Shown: piece after piece, positions 24,765 through 33,739 of the stretch
Position numbering within the stretch: position 1 is the first letter of the stretch
Layout of the letters: each line of letters opens with the position of its first letter
DNA from: HGM04593 sp045657945
Lineage (GTDB): Bacteria > Bacteroidota > Bacteroidia > Bacteroidales > Bacteroidaceae
Direction of reading: 5' to 3'
DNA: 64,000 nucleotides
Assembly (NCBI GenBank): GCA_045657945.1
Contig: JAZOUB010000040.1
Location: 1 to 64,000 of the forward strand
Program-made: the position numbers and the translations under genes
Notes under the pieces: generated by a model
What the model was told of the DNA's origin: nothing
The model's database searches: none
What the model saw: only the letters and a program-made list of their open reading frames with translations

Positions 24765-25421
24765 ATGAGTGAAGATAAAAAATATTCAAACGGCGAGGAG
24801 AGACTGAATGTAATCTCCCACGCCATTGGTTTTGCATGTGCGCTGGCAGTGTCGGTGTTCTTTGTTAGTGAGGTAATTGACAAGGGTGGCGACGGCTGGG
24901 TGTTGGCGAGTATGTTGCTCTATGCAGTCGGTATGCTCTCGTCCTATGCTTTCTCTACAGCCTACCATGCAACCCGTGTGGGCACCGGTGCCCGCCGTTT
25001 GTTGCGTAAGTTCGACCACTCGGCAATATATTGGTACATAGCCGGCTGTTATTCTCCCATTACATTGATTGCAATGCGCGATGTCGGTAATTGGGGGTGG
25101 GGCATATTTGCTTTCTGTTGGCTCTGCGCGATAGTAAGTACATCGCTAAGTCTCGTTCGGCTCAAGAAGCATAGCAAGCTCGAGACTATGTGCTATGTGC
25201 TCATGGGATTGACAATTCTTGTGGCAATGAAGCAGTTCTATGATGCAGTGGCGTTGTCGGTGTTTCTTTGGGTCGTGGGCGAGGGTGTCGCTTATATTCT
25301 TGGTGCTGTTCTCTACAGCATGCATAAGATACGATATGTACATTTTGTGTTCCATCTCTTTGTAATGCTTGGAACGCTGTGCCACATGATTGCAGTTCAG
25401 GGGGTAATTGACGCAATGTGA
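24765..25421 (+). CDS. Hemolysin III / PAQR-family membrane protein
   Basis: 218 aa with seven predicted membrane helices. The family's metal-site residues are visible: STAYHAT near 66, KFDHSAIYWYIAG near 83, and HFVFHLFVMLGTLCHM near the C-terminus, which together supply the Ser/His/Asp set of PAQR hydrolase-like receptors. The family is often named HlyIII, but a haemolytic role is not established for most members. Single gene. Confidence 0.9.
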   Translation: MSEDKKYSNGEERLNVISHAIGFACALAVSVFFVSEVIDKGGDGWVLASMLLYAVGMLSSYAFSTAYHATRVGTGARRLLRKFDHSAIYWYIAGCYSPITLIAMRDVGNWGWGIFAFCWLCAIVSTSLSLVRLKKHSKLETMCYVLMGLTILVAMKQFYDAVALSVFLWVVGEGVAYILGAVLYSMHKIRYVHFVFHLFVMLGTLCHMIAVQGVIDAM

Positions 25422-25572
25422 TAAAGCCTCTGAGAATTGAAAATTTGCAGCTGTTTTGTACAATGCACGGGAAAATTAAATTCTCAAGCCCTTTACAAAT
25501 GCTGTGATATAATTGCTAAATTCGCGCGAAAAAGGTAATTTCGCAGAATAAAGTAATATTACGAACAGAGCA

Positions 25573-26583
25573 ATGATTAAACAATATACCGGATATTCAC
25601 TGTTGGCACACAATACCTTTGGCATTGAGGCAAAGGCTGCGCATTTTGTTGAGTTTACCTCGGTGGGCGAGCTTACCGATTACTTGGGCTCAGGCTTCAA
25701 CGGAAAATCGCTTGTCATTGGTGGTGGCAGCAATCTTCTGTTTGTCGATGACTTTGACGGCACAGTCTTTCACTCGGCAATAATGGATATAGAGGTTGCC
25801 CAGGAGACTGCAACCGATGTGCTGTTGCGTGTTGGTAGCGGTGTGAATTGGGATGCGCTGGTGGCCTATGCCGTTGAGAAGGGGTGGAGTGGGCTTGAGA
25901 ATCTCTCGCTCATTCCCGGTGAAGTGGGCGCAAGTGCGGTGCAGAATGTAGGCGCATATGGCGTGGAGGCTGGTGACCTCATTGAGAAGGTTGAGACCAT
26001 GCGCATTGCCGATGCTCTCCCTTGTTCGTTTACAAAGGCCGATTGTGATTTCTCTTATCGTCACAGCATATTCAAGTCTGCCGAAAAAGGTCGTCACATA
26101 GTAACTTATGTTACATACAGGCTTGGCAAGAGTGCCGATTTCAAACTATCATACGGTAATCTAAAGGAGAAGGTTGAGGAGCTTGGTGGTGCAACACTTG
26201 CCAATGTGCGCCGTGCTGTCTGCGAGATACGTGAAGCGAAATTGCCAAACCCTGAGCAGATAGGCAGTGCCGGCAGTTTCTTCATGAATCCTATTGTCGA
26301 TGCGTCGAAGGCTGCGAAGCTCAAGGATGAATATCCTGCTATGCCACAGTATCCTCTCCCATGTGGCGATGTAAAGCTCTCGGCCGGTTGGCTCATTGAA
26401 CAATGTGGCTGGAAACAGAACCCTCATTCTCATGTCGGTGTCTACAAGCACCAGGCGTTGGTTGTGATTAATCTTGGCGGTGCTACCGGTCGCGATGTTG
26501 TTGCCTTTGCAGGTGATGTATCGGCATCGGTAAAGGAGAAGTTCGGTGTTGAACTGCACATGGAGGTGAATGTAATAGGTTAG
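25573..26583 (+). CDS. murB: UDP-N-acetylenolpyruvoylglucosamine reductase
   Basis: 336 aa. FAD-dependent enzyme that makes UDP-MurNAc in peptidoglycan synthesis. FAD-binding segment LVIGGGSNLLF, followed by LSLIPGEVGASAVQNVGAYG and the catalytic serine region GSAGSFFMNP. The extra YRHS-containing loop (DFSYRHSIFK) makes it type I like E. coli MurB. A -7-like TAATTTCG is at 25536-25543. The metallo-hydrolase follows after 13 bp and is probably co-transcribed. Confidence 0.96.
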   Translation: MIKQYTGYSLLAHNTFGIEAKAAHFVEFTSVGELTDYLGSGFNGKSLVIGGGSNLLFVDDFDGTVFHSAIMDIEVAQETATDVLLRVGSGVNWDALVAYAVEKGWSGLENLSLIPGEVGASAVQNVGAYGVEAGDLIEKVETMRIADALPCSFTKADCDFSYRHSIFKSAEKGRHIVTYVTYRLGKSADFKLSYGNLKEKVEELGGATLANVRRAVCEIREAKLPNPEQIGSAGSFFMNPIVDASKAAKLKDEYPAMPQYPLPCGDVKLSAGWLIEQCGWKQNPHSHVGVYKHQALVVINLGGATGRDVVAFAGDVSASVKEKFGVELHMEVNVIG

Positions 26584-26596
26584 CACACGGGTGGCA

Positions 26597-27361
26597 ATGA
26601 AACTCACTTTTTTAGGAACCGGAACATCGACGGGAGTACCCGAACTCGGGTGCAAGTGCGAGGTGTGTACATCGGGCGATCCGCGCGATGCCCGTTTGCG
26701 CTGTTCGGCATTGCTCCAGAGTGGTGATACTTCCATTCTCATTGATTGCGGCCCCGATTTCCGCGCACAGATGTTGCGTGCTGGCGTGTCGCATCTCGAT
26801 GCCCTTCTCATAACACACAAGCACTATGACCACACGGCCGGAATCGATGACCTCAGGCCATACGCTTCTCTGCATACTTTCCCTATCTATGCCGATGATG
26901 ATTCTGCACGCCAGATACGCTCGATGTTCCCATACTGTTTCGGCGAGGTGAAATATCCCGGTGTGCCTAACATTGAACTCCATTCAATTGAAGATATGCA
27001 ACCGTTCTGTGTAGGCGGTGTGGATGTTGAGCCAATCAGGGTCTATCATGCTGCACTTCCCATAGTGGGTTATCGTTTTGGCAAGTTGGCTTATATTACT
27101 GACATGAGCCGCATTGAGCCTGCGGAACTTGAGAAACTCAAGGGGGTGGAGGTGCTTGTTATCAATGCACTGCGATATTCAAAACCACACCGTAGCCACC
27201 AGACTGTGCTTGAGGCGTTGCGAGTGGTTGATTATCTTGCGCCGCGCGAGACCTATTTCACGCATATGATGCACCACATTGGTCTGCATGCAAAGATTGA
27301 GAAGTGCTTGCCGAAGAATGTCTTTTTAGCTTATGATGGCTTGGAGATTGAGATTGGATAA
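26597..27361 (+). CDS. Metallo-beta-lactamase-fold hydrolase (PhnP-like)
   Basis: 254 aa from the ATG of MKLTFLGTGTSTGVPELGC; a GTG two codons upstream is the alternative. Metal ligands appear in ITHKHYDHTAGIDDL (HxHxDH), a later YITDMSR Asp and FTHMMHHIG His. The early Cys pair GCKCEVC resembles the zinc-binding PhnP subgroup, which hydrolyses cyclic phosphodiesters of sugars. Downstream of murB; substrate unknown. Confidence 0.88.
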   Translation: MKLTFLGTGTSTGVPELGCKCEVCTSGDPRDARLRCSALLQSGDTSILIDCGPDFRAQMLRAGVSHLDALLITHKHYDHTAGIDDLRPYASLHTFPIYADDDSARQIRSMFPYCFGEVKYPGVPNIELHSIEDMQPFCVGGVDVEPIRVYHAALPIVGYRFGKLAYITDMSRIEPAELEKLKGVEVLVINALRYSKPHRSHQTVLEALRVVDYLAPRETYFTHMMHHIGLHAKIEKCLPKNVFLAYDGLEIEIG

Positions 27362-27364
27362 AAA

Positions 27365-27400
27365 AATAATAAGGCTTGGCAATTGCCAAGCCTTATTATT
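27365..27400. terminator. Perfect palindromic bidirectional terminator
   Basis: 36-bp perfect palindrome centred at 27382/27383 with AAGGCTTGGCAA/TTGCCAAGCCTT core and A/T flanks; it serves convergent genes. Confidence 0.88.
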
Positions 27401-27421
27401 TTAATTGAATTGTTGTTTCAA

Positions 27422-27619
27422 TTACTTGAGAGCGAAGATCTCCTCCTCACCTGCAACGCATGTGAAGATCTTGTCCTCACGGAGCAACCAACCCAAACCG
27501 AGGTACAACTCCTTCTCTTTCAGTTTTGACTTTGTCTTGATCTCCTTAAGAGTAAGACCCTCTGTCTCGTTCAAAGCAGTCCAAATACGGCCTGCAAATG
27601 CACCAGCATTCTCAATCAT
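27422..27619 (-). CDS. Small winged-helix protein (DUF2582-like)
   Basis: 65 aa (MIENAGAFAGRIWTALNETEGLTLKEIKTKSKLKEKELYLGLGWLLREDKIF...). The pattern helix, helix-turn-helix, wing fits the DUF2582 family found across Bacteroidales. Probably a DNA-binding or protein-binding small factor; function unknown. Preferred codons suggest good expression. Confidence 0.85.
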   Translation of the reverse strand: MIENAGAFAGRIWTALNETEGLTLKEIKTKSKLKEKELYLGLGWLLREDKIFTCVAGEEEIFALK

Positions 27620-27801
27620 AGTTCTTTAGTATTTTTAATTCAACATTAAATTTCTACTTGAAATTGTAACAACCTTTGTCTTAGCATTTTAAGCGCAGAA
27701 AGCGGTCATTTTTCCATTTCGGGTGCAAAGGTACTGCTTTTTTCTTACATGACAAACAAAAAGTCCGTGATTTTCAATGACATTTGTCAAAATTATAGCA
27801 T

Positions 27802-28266
27802 TTACTGCTCAATTTTGTTATTTTTCAAGTATTCGCACCAAATTCTTGCCGCTTCCTCAACCATTTTCACGCATGGACGCTTCTTGTAGTATTCGCCATT
27901 GCGTGCGTCGGGTGTCGTTGGAGTGGGGGCGTTCTTTGCAAGTCCCAGCAGTTCGGCGCAGATGAGTGAGCCGTTGCGTTTGCGGAACTCCTCGGCAAGC
28001 TGCTGCACAACCTTGTAGTTTGCCTCCTTGCCATCGGCGTTGCGTCCCTCGGTGCAGCCTGTCTCAAGACCGGCAACAAGGAAAAGACCGCAAGCGGCGC
28101 CACAGGTCTGGCGCATGCGGCCAATGCCGCCACCGAACGATGCCGCCATTTTCAATGCCTGCTCCTGTGTGAAGCCATACATGTCGGCAAATGCCGCTAC
28201 AACCGACTGGCTGCAATTGTAACCCTCTTTGAACAGGGCTACGGCTTTTTCTATTCTTTCTTCCAT
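27802..28266 (-). CDS. C_GCAxxG_C_C family redox protein
   Basis: 154 aa. It carries the family's cysteine signature: NCSQSV near 18, then FGGGIGRMRQTCGAACG near 44-60, and later Cys in TGC, ICAEL and RPC. The family is thought to bind a metal or act in thiol redox chemistry, often beside transporters. It stands alone here. The name comes from the conserved cysteine pattern; activity unknown. Confidence 0.88.
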   Translation of the reverse strand: MEERIEKAVALFKEGYNCSQSVVAAFADMYGFTQEQALKMAASFGGGIGRMRQTCGAACGLFLVAGLETGCTEGRNADGKEANYKVVQQLAEEFRKRNGSLICAELLGLAKNAPTPTTPDARNGEYYKKRPCVKMVEEAARIWCEYLKNNKIEQ

Positions 28267-28299
28267 AGTGTTTGTATATAAGTTTCTATGTTAACAACT

Positions 28300-28350
28300 C
28301 CGCCACTCCTTGGAGGGGAGGTGCCCGTAGGGCGGAGGGGAGGCTGTTAT
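28300..28350. repeat. GC-rich dispersed intergenic repeat, copy 1
   Basis: CGCCACTCCTTGGAGGGGAG followed by GTGCCCGTAGGGCGGAGGGG. The same family appears near 30553-30658, 45387-45490 and 60766-60811. Confidence 0.65.
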
Positions 28351-28357
28351 ATGATTA

Positions 28358-30454
28358 TCAGATAAGCCCTCTTGCGCGGAGCAGTGCATCGGGGTTGGGG
28401 TCGGCGCCACGGAAGCGGCGGTACTCGCGCATTGGATCCTTGCTACCGCCCATTTCGAGCAACTGCTTGAAGCTTGCTGCAGTCTCGGCATCGAACACGC
28501 CCTTCTCAAGGAACAGCTCGAATGCGTCGCAGTCAAGTACCTCGGCCCAAAGGTAAGCATAGTAACCTACAGCGTAGCCACCACCGAATACATGTGCGAA
28601 GTTGGTGCTGCGGTAACGGTACTCAATCTCGGGGATGAAACCAAGCTCCTTGCGGAGTTCATTCTCGTACTCGTTGCAGTCGAAGTCGGTATAGTCGTCA
28701 ATGAGGTGCATCTTCATGTCGAGCAGTGCAGCAGCAACTAATTCGGTTGTCTCAAAACCCGAGTTGAAGTGCGAACTCTTTTGCATCTTCTCGATGAGCT
28801 CGGCTGGGATTGCCTCGCCTGTCTGGTAGTGCTTAGCGAAAGTTGGCATGACATCGGGGTGGATTGACCACTTCTCGTTAATCTGTGAGAAGAGCTCTAC
28901 AAAGTCGTGCTTCACATTTGTACCGCTCACGCTGGGGTAGTGTGTCTGTGTGAGCATACCGTGCAACGCATGGCCGAACTCGTGGAACAGTGTGCGTGTC
29001 TCGTCGATGTTGAGCAGTGCAGGTGTGTCGCCCTGTGGTGCTGTGAAGTTGCATACATTTACAATCATTGGGCGCACATTCTCACCGCCGATGTTTCTCT
29101 GGTTGACGAAATTAGTCATCCATGCACCCTGGCGCTTTGATGCGCGTGGGAAGAAGTCGGTATAGAAGATACCAAGGTGAGTGCCGTTGTTGTCGAGCAC
29201 CTCGTATGCCTCAACGCCCTCGTAATATACAGGGATGTCGTTGCGCTTCACGAACTTTATGTTGTAGAGCTTGCTTGCGCAGTCGAATGCCCCCTGCAGC
29301 ACATTCTCAATTCTGAAGTATGGCTTGATGGCCTCGTCGTTGAGCGCGTATTTCTCCTTGCGGAGTTTCTCGGTGTAGTAGAACCAGTCCCAACCCTCAA
29401 TCTTGATGCCTGCACCCTCGCGGTCGGCAATCTTCTGCAACTCGGCTCTCTCCTCCTTGGCACGGTTAACGGCTGGCTCCCAAATGCTGCCAAGCAGGTC
29501 AAGGGCTGCCTTGGGGGTTTTTGCCATCTTCTCGTCAAGTACAAAGTGTGCGTAGCTCTCGAATCCGAGCAACTTTGCCTTCTGCTGACGCAGGATAAGA
29601 ATCTCCTTGATGATAGCCTTGTTGTCGTTGGCATCGTTGTTGTCGCCACGACCGTAGTATGCCTTATAGACCTTCTCGCGCAGTTCGCGGTTGTCGGCAT
29701 ACTGCAGGAATGGGATGCAGCTTGGCTTGTCGAGTGTGAACACCCAAGTGCCGTCCTCGCATTTTGCAGCCTCAATTACATCCTGTGGCAGGCCTTTGAG
29801 GTCGGCCTCGTCGGTAATGACAAGCTTGAATGCCTTGTTGTCGGCAAGCAGGTTGTTGTTAAACTTGATTGATGCTAGTCCAAGCTTGGTGTCAATGTCG
29901 AGCATGGTTGCCTTGTCCTCTTCGCTCAGCAGTGCACCGCCGCGTACAAAGGCATTGTAGTAGTTCTCGAGCACAATGCTCTGCTCCTCGTTGAGTCCAA
30001 GGCTCTCCTTCTTGTTGTAGAGTGTCTTGATGCGGGTGAATAGTGTGTCATTCATGTAGATGTAGCCGCTCAGGTCGGTCATCTTTGGCACTACATAGTT
30101 CTCAATCTCGGTGGTAGCCTCGCTGTTGTCGCTCTCGTTGAGAGTGAAGAAGATTGCCGAAACCTTGTCGAGTGTCTTGCCGCTCATCTCCAGTGCATCG
30201 ATGGTGTTAGCAAATGTTGGCTCATCGGTATTCTCGATGATTGCCTTGATGTCGGCGCGTTTCTCGGCAAATCCCTTGTCAAAAGCCTCCTTGTAATCTT
30301 CTACTTTTAATGTCGCAAACTCTGGCGCACCGAATGGCGCCTTGCTCTCCTTGAGAATGCTGTTGCTCTCCTGCCCCTTGTCCTTCTTCTCTGAACATGC
30401 AATACCTGTCAGCATAATCGATAGTGTAAAAAGTGAATAAAAAATTTTCTTCAT
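28358..30454 (-). CDS. M3-family zinc metallopeptidase lipoprotein (peptidyl-dipeptidase Dcp-like), copy 1
   Basis: 698 aa from the ATG at 30454, chosen because MKKIFYSLFTLSIMLTGIAC is a lipoprotein signal with the lipobox Cys near 20; an in-frame ATG 141 bp upstream adds a non-signal leader. The catalytic zinc motif HEFGHALHG with a downstream Glu marks the M3/thimet family, which trims dipeptides from peptide C-termini. It is likely anchored in the periplasm. A paralog lies at 33740. It probably helps use exogenous or cell-wall-derived peptides. Confidence 0.93.
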   Translation of the reverse strand: MKKIFYSLFTLSIMLTGIACSEKKDKGQESNSILKESKAPFGAPEFATLKVEDYKEAFDKGFAEKRADIKAIIENTDEPTFANTIDALEMSGKTLDKVSAIFFTLNESDNSEATTEIENYVVPKMTDLSGYIYMNDTLFTRIKTLYNKKESLGLNEEQSIVLENYYNAFVRGGALLSEEDKATMLDIDTKLGLASIKFNNNLLADNKAFKLVITDEADLKGLPQDVIEAAKCEDGTWVFTLDKPSCIPFLQYADNRELREKVYKAYYGRGDNNDANDNKAIIKEILILRQQKAKLLGFESYAHFVLDEKMAKTPKAALDLLGSIWEPAVNRAKEERAELQKIADREGAGIKIEGWDWFYYTEKLRKEKYALNDEAIKPYFRIENVLQGAFDCASKLYNIKFVKRNDIPVYYEGVEAYEVLDNNGTHLGIFYTDFFPRASKRQGAWMTNFVNQRNIGGENVRPMIVNVCNFTAPQGDTPALLNIDETRTLFHEFGHALHGMLTQTHYPSVSGTNVKHDFVELFSQINEKWSIHPDVMPTFAKHYQTGEAIPAELIEKMQKSSHFNSGFETTELVAAALLDMKMHLIDDYTDFDCNEYENELRKELGFIPEIEYRYRSTNFAHVFGGGYAVGYYAYLWAEVLDCDAFELFLEKGVFDAETAASFKQLLEMGGSKDPMREYRRFRGADPNPDALLRARGLI

Positions 30455-30552
30455 CGCGTTTATATTTTGTTTGTTTTCTTTTTGTGGATGTTCTGCGAAG
30501 ATACGAAAAAAAATGGCGGTGTGCAACAGCACACCGCCACAATAGTTCTTGA

Positions 30553-30658
30553 ACTCCCCTCCGTCACTCGCTCTGTTCGCGACACCTTCCCTCATCGCGA
30601 GTGGAGGAACCCTCCCATCTTAATGCAAAAAGGGGGGGCTTTATGGCCGAGGGGGGAT
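30553..30658. repeat. GC-rich dispersed intergenic repeat, copy 2
   Basis: ACTCCCCTCCGTCACTCGCT ... GAGTGGAGGAACCC ... GGGGGGCTTTATGGCC; the arms pair in part. It lies between the M3 peptidase start and the Hsp20 stop. Confidence 0.6.
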
Positions 30659-30685
30659 TAACAATACGCGTATGTCAACCTTATA

Positions 30686-31201
30686 TTATTTAATGGCAAT
30701 CATTCTATTTACCTTCTGCTCGCTGCCGTGAGCCTTCTTTGGAATGTCAATGCGCAACACACCGTGCTTCACCTTTGCCTCAATCTTGTCGGTGTCGGCA
30801 TCGTCGGGCAGGATAAGGGTCTGCTGGAACCTTGTATATGAGAACTCGCGGCGCAGGAAACGGCCCTCTTCGTGCTTTTTCTCATCCTTCTTCTCCTCAC
30901 ACTTGTGCTCGTCGCATTTGTCATCGCACTTCTTGTCGTCCTTGCACTCACCGCTCTCCTTGCAGCAGTTGCAGTTCTTCTCCATTGTAATGGTGAGGTC
31001 GTTGTCGCTGTCTATGTGAATCTTGAAATCGTCCTTGCACATGCCGGCTGCTGCAACCTCAACTTTGTACTCCTTTTCGGTCTCGAATACATTGATAGCC
31101 GGTGCTGTTGAACTGTTGCGTACAAGGACGTCGCTGTTGAAGAAATCATTGAAGATACTTGGTAACCACTGCTGGCTGTTTCTTTTCATTAACATACTCA
31201 T
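30686..31201 (-). CDS. Small heat-shock protein (Hsp20) with Cys/Lys/Asp-rich insert
   Basis: 171 aa. The alpha-crystallin domain starts at PAINVFETEKEYKVEVAAAG and ends VKHGVLRIDIPKK with the I-x-I-like RMIAIK tail. sHsps hold unfolding proteins as oligomers. Between ITMEKN and GRFLRREFSYTRFQQTLILP there is a ~36-residue hydrophilic insert containing seven Cys (NCNCCKESGEC, CDDKCDEHKC) plus His residues. Most Bacteroidales homologs have a shorter charged loop here. The insert could bind metal or form disulfides; that is inference. The promoter region overlaps a 113-bp inverted repeat. Confidence 0.92.
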   Translation of the reverse strand: MSMLMKRNSQQWLPSIFNDFFNSDVLVRNSSTAPAINVFETEKEYKVEVAAAGMCKDDFKIHIDSDNDLTITMEKNCNCCKESGECKDDKKCDDKCDEHKCEEKKDEKKHEEGRFLRREFSYTRFQQTLILPDDADTDKIEAKVKHGVLRIDIPKKAHGSEQKVNRMIAIK

Positions 31202-31232
31202 AATTGTTGTTTTTAAAATTGGTTATACAATC

Positions 31233-31345
31233 AAACGGCACGCCGCCGAACCGGATAATAACGACCCCAATGTGATGCAGGTGTAAACCGGGCCGCAGTC
31301 TCTCTTTGAGTGACTTATTGAATTCCCGCGGCGGTCGTGCCGTTT
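31233..31345. repeat. 113-bp inverted-repeat element upstream of hsp20
   Basis: Arms AAACGGCACGCCGCCG (31233-31248) and CGGCGGTCGTGCCGTTT (31329-31345) are complementary apart from one extra base; 80 bp lie between them. The rest of the gap to 31642 is AT-rich and contains the block shared with 32548-32580. Confidence 0.8.
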
Positions 31346-31642
31346 GCATATATAATGCAGGGTGGGGCGCATTGGTTCGCGGTTCGCAGTGGTTTTATGA
31401 TTTGTTAATGAAAAACATGCCTTATTTTACTTTTGTGTCACACCTAATATTGTTTTCCCTTGCTCACTAAACTTTATCTCTGAAAACTATTGACAAAGGC
31501 TCTTTCATTTGCTATATTAGCGGTATCATTTTCTGCCCTCCTTTTTTTGTGGCAATTCAGCAACCTTGTTTGGGTGGATTGCATATAGCTTTGCTGCAAA
31601 AAATCTTGGATTTATTTGGAATTGAATATAAATGACAAACTT

Positions 31643-32254
31643 ATGAAACGGTTTATTATAACATTATTTGCATTTGTTTTTACGCAAAGTATATGCTATG
31701 CGTTGGAAGAGCACGTAACAGATAGCGCTGCAGTGGAATATCAAATCTATGGCAATGACACAATATATCGTATAAAGTATACCCCTACAAGCGTCAGTAC
31801 TTTCTGCGGATTAAAGCAATACGAAGAGAGTTTATTCCGTAAATTCCACAACCAGTACAATCAAATTGATTTAGAATATCTCATTGATGAGTTCAATAGT
31901 GATGATGAGAACAGAGTTGCTTTCCTGAAATATGTACTCAAAAATATTTTAGAAGGTTATGGAAAAGCAAGGTGCGCCGAGATGATGGCGAAATGTAAGG
32001 ATAATTTTTACACCATTCAAATATTAATTTGTATTGATGTAGAGGGAAAAATAATAGACCTTGACTTTATGTACCCGGCACATTGCGCCGAATTCATGAC
32101 AAACGACGATATTGTTCGTAACACACAAATTCTAAAAGATAGCGAACCATTTTTGTTTTTTGAAGATTATGCAGAGATGGGAGTGAGAGTTTTACCCCGA
32201 TTCCCTATCCCCATCCACGAAAGATGTATCGAAGAATACCTGAACGGAGAATAA
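31643..32254 (+). CDS. Secreted protein of unknown function, single TonB-C-like domain
   Basis: 203 aa from the ATG of MKRFIITLFAFVFTQSICYA, a clear signal peptide. The mature part holds one unit ILICIDVEGKIIDLDFMYP...IVRNTQILKDSEPFLF, resembling the strand-strand-helix of TonB C-terminal domains (I-x-v-d-x-x-G-k). It is paralogous to the next gene, with the shared starts YQIYGNDTI/YQVHGNDTL and CGLKQY. The upstream blocks are also shared, so the two arose by tandem duplication. Function unknown. Confidence 0.75.
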   Translation: MKRFIITLFAFVFTQSICYALEEHVTDSAAVEYQIYGNDTIYRIKYTPTSVSTFCGLKQYEESLFRKFHNQYNQIDLEYLIDEFNSDDENRVAFLKYVLKNILEGYGKARCAEMMAKCKDNFYTIQILICIDVEGKIIDLDFMYPAHCAEFMTNDDIVRNTQILKDSEPFLFFEDYAEMGVRVLPRFPIPIHERCIEEYLNGE

Positions 32255-32279
32255 ATATAGTTTGCAGTAGAACTTTATT

Positions 32280-32312
32280 GGCGTAGCCTCTTGGGCTGCG
32301 CCATTTTTTTCT
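32280..32312 (+). terminator. Terminator after the first secreted protein
   Basis: GGCGTAGCC, TCTT loop, GGGCTGCGCC, then ATTTTTTTC. Confidence 0.75.
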
Positions 32313-32335
32313 TGTTGTTGCACAAAATCTTTGGC

Positions 32336-32525
32336 AATAATATAGACCCAATAATGCTGAGCGTAGTCGAATTATACAATTGAACGAGTTAAAACCAAGT
32401 TTACTTGAGTTTTTACAACGAGTGTTTGCAAAATCGCTGTAGGCAGTGTATCTTTAATAAACATCCACTACGGTCGATATGAAACCACCGCCGTTTTTCG
32501 GTATGTGGGTCAACTGCTATATTGT
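32336..32525. mobile_element. MITE-like element, copy 1 (190 bp)
   Basis: It begins AATAATATAGACCC and ends GGGTCAACTGCTATATTGTT, whose complement starts AACAATATAG: terminal inverted repeats. It contains the motif ATGCTGAGCGTAGTCGAA shared with copies at 51663-51804 and 59203-59398. It lies between the two tandem secreted-protein genes. No coding capacity. Confidence 0.7.
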
Positions 32526-32640
32526 TACCTAATCTTTTTCACCTCGTCCTATTGACAAAGGCCTTTTCATTTGCTATATTAGCACTATTATTCTCCGCCA
32601 TGTTTGCAAATATTCGGTATTGAATATAAATGACACTTTT

Positions 32641-33663
32641 ATGAAACGATTTGTTATAACACTTTTTATTATTGCATGCATGCAGACATTCTGTTATGCA
32701 GCAAACGAGAACAAACCTGACAGTACGAAAATCGAATATCAGGTACACGGTAATGACACATTGGTTATAGAGAAACTTAATCGTCTGTATGCTTGTGGAT
32801 TGAAGCAATATATCAACAATAGTCGTGTAAATTACAACAATGCCGATTATGATGTTATACACGAAGAAAAAAATGAATACCTAAAACATAACTCATCAGC
32901 TATAATACAAGACATTCTTGCTGGTTATGAAAAAGAACAATGCAAGGAGATGCTAAAAGTGTTGTTGAATGAGGGAGATAATATAGTTTGCTATATCCGT
33001 TTGAGAATAAATATAAAGGGGAAAATTACATGTGTTGAATTTATGTATATACCCTCTTTAACTCCTTTCATGACATACGAGGATATAAAACGCAATACCG
33101 AAATTATAATTAAAAGAAAGCCATATCCGTTCTTGGTTGAATATGGTATAGAACTTTCTCCTTGGATAACTTTTTCAATTACCTCCAGCATTCTGCAAAG
33201 ATATTTGGAAAAACGTGTCGACTTCAAATATGACGAAGAAACTGTTCGTTTCGATGTGCGCCTTGATACAACCGTGATTGCATATATAAAGGAGCAATAC
33301 GATGACTCTGTAAAACTCGACGGCAAAATTTGTTCGGCAGAGTATGATACTGTAGTTAAGGAATATCTACAAAACGAGGACGTAATGGTTGCGGTTGATT
33401 CTGTACAAAAAAATGCTTTGCATTATTTTAAACTTGTTCCATTTGTAGAGGGTAAGGATATATGCATTCGCCTTAATATAAATGAAGCAGGGAAAGTCAT
33501 ACGATGCAATTTCGTTTTTCCATCGGAGTATAGTGATGGAGTCTGGCCCGAGCATATATTGGGGCTAACAAAGCAGATAAAGGAGAATATAAATTTCACT
33601 CCCCCCGGCAAATATGGTCGCAATACCATAAGCATTGATATACCGGTTAACGAACTGCAATGA
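32641..33663 (+). CDS. Secreted protein of unknown function, duplicated TonB-C-like domain
   Basis: 340 aa from the ATG of MKRFVITLFIIACMQTFCYA (signal peptide). It aligns with the preceding gene over its first ~185 residues and then carries a second unit: IRLRINIKGKITCVEFMY (first) and ICIRLNINEAGKVIRCNFVFP...ITKQIK-like helix...FTPP (second). The pattern resembles TonB C-terminal domains. The segment ATTGACAAAGG...TTTCATTTGCTATATTAGC upstream is shared with the first copy. Function unknown. A convergent terminator follows. Confidence 0.75.
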   Translation: MKRFVITLFIIACMQTFCYAANENKPDSTKIEYQVHGNDTLVIEKLNRLYACGLKQYINNSRVNYNNADYDVIHEEKNEYLKHNSSAIIQDILAGYEKEQCKEMLKVLLNEGDNIVCYIRLRINIKGKITCVEFMYIPSLTPFMTYEDIKRNTEIIIKRKPYPFLVEYGIELSPWITFSITSSILQRYLEKRVDFKYDEETVRFDVRLDTTVIAYIKEQYDDSVKLDGKICSAEYDTVVKEYLQNEDVMVAVDSVQKNALHYFKLVPFVEGKDICIRLNINEAGKVIRCNFVFPSEYSDGVWPEHILGLTKQIKENINFTPPGKYGRNTISIDIPVNELQ

Positions 33664-33690
33664 GAATGTAGGCAATGATGTAAATGACAT

Positions 33691-33722
33691 GCCCCCGAAA
33701 GTTATACGAAACTTTCGGGGGC
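33691..33722. terminator. Bidirectional terminator
   Basis: Perfect stem GCCCCCGAAAGTT/AACTTTCGGGGGC with a 6-nt loop, between the secreted protein and the convergent M3 peptidase. Confidence 0.88.
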
Positions 33723-33739
33723 AAGTTATATGGGTTCGC

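Noticed and set aside
29177..29872. 231-codon open frame antisense to the M3 peptidase
   Set aside because: Leu/Val/Cys-rich shadow of a gene with a clear zinc motif on the other strand.
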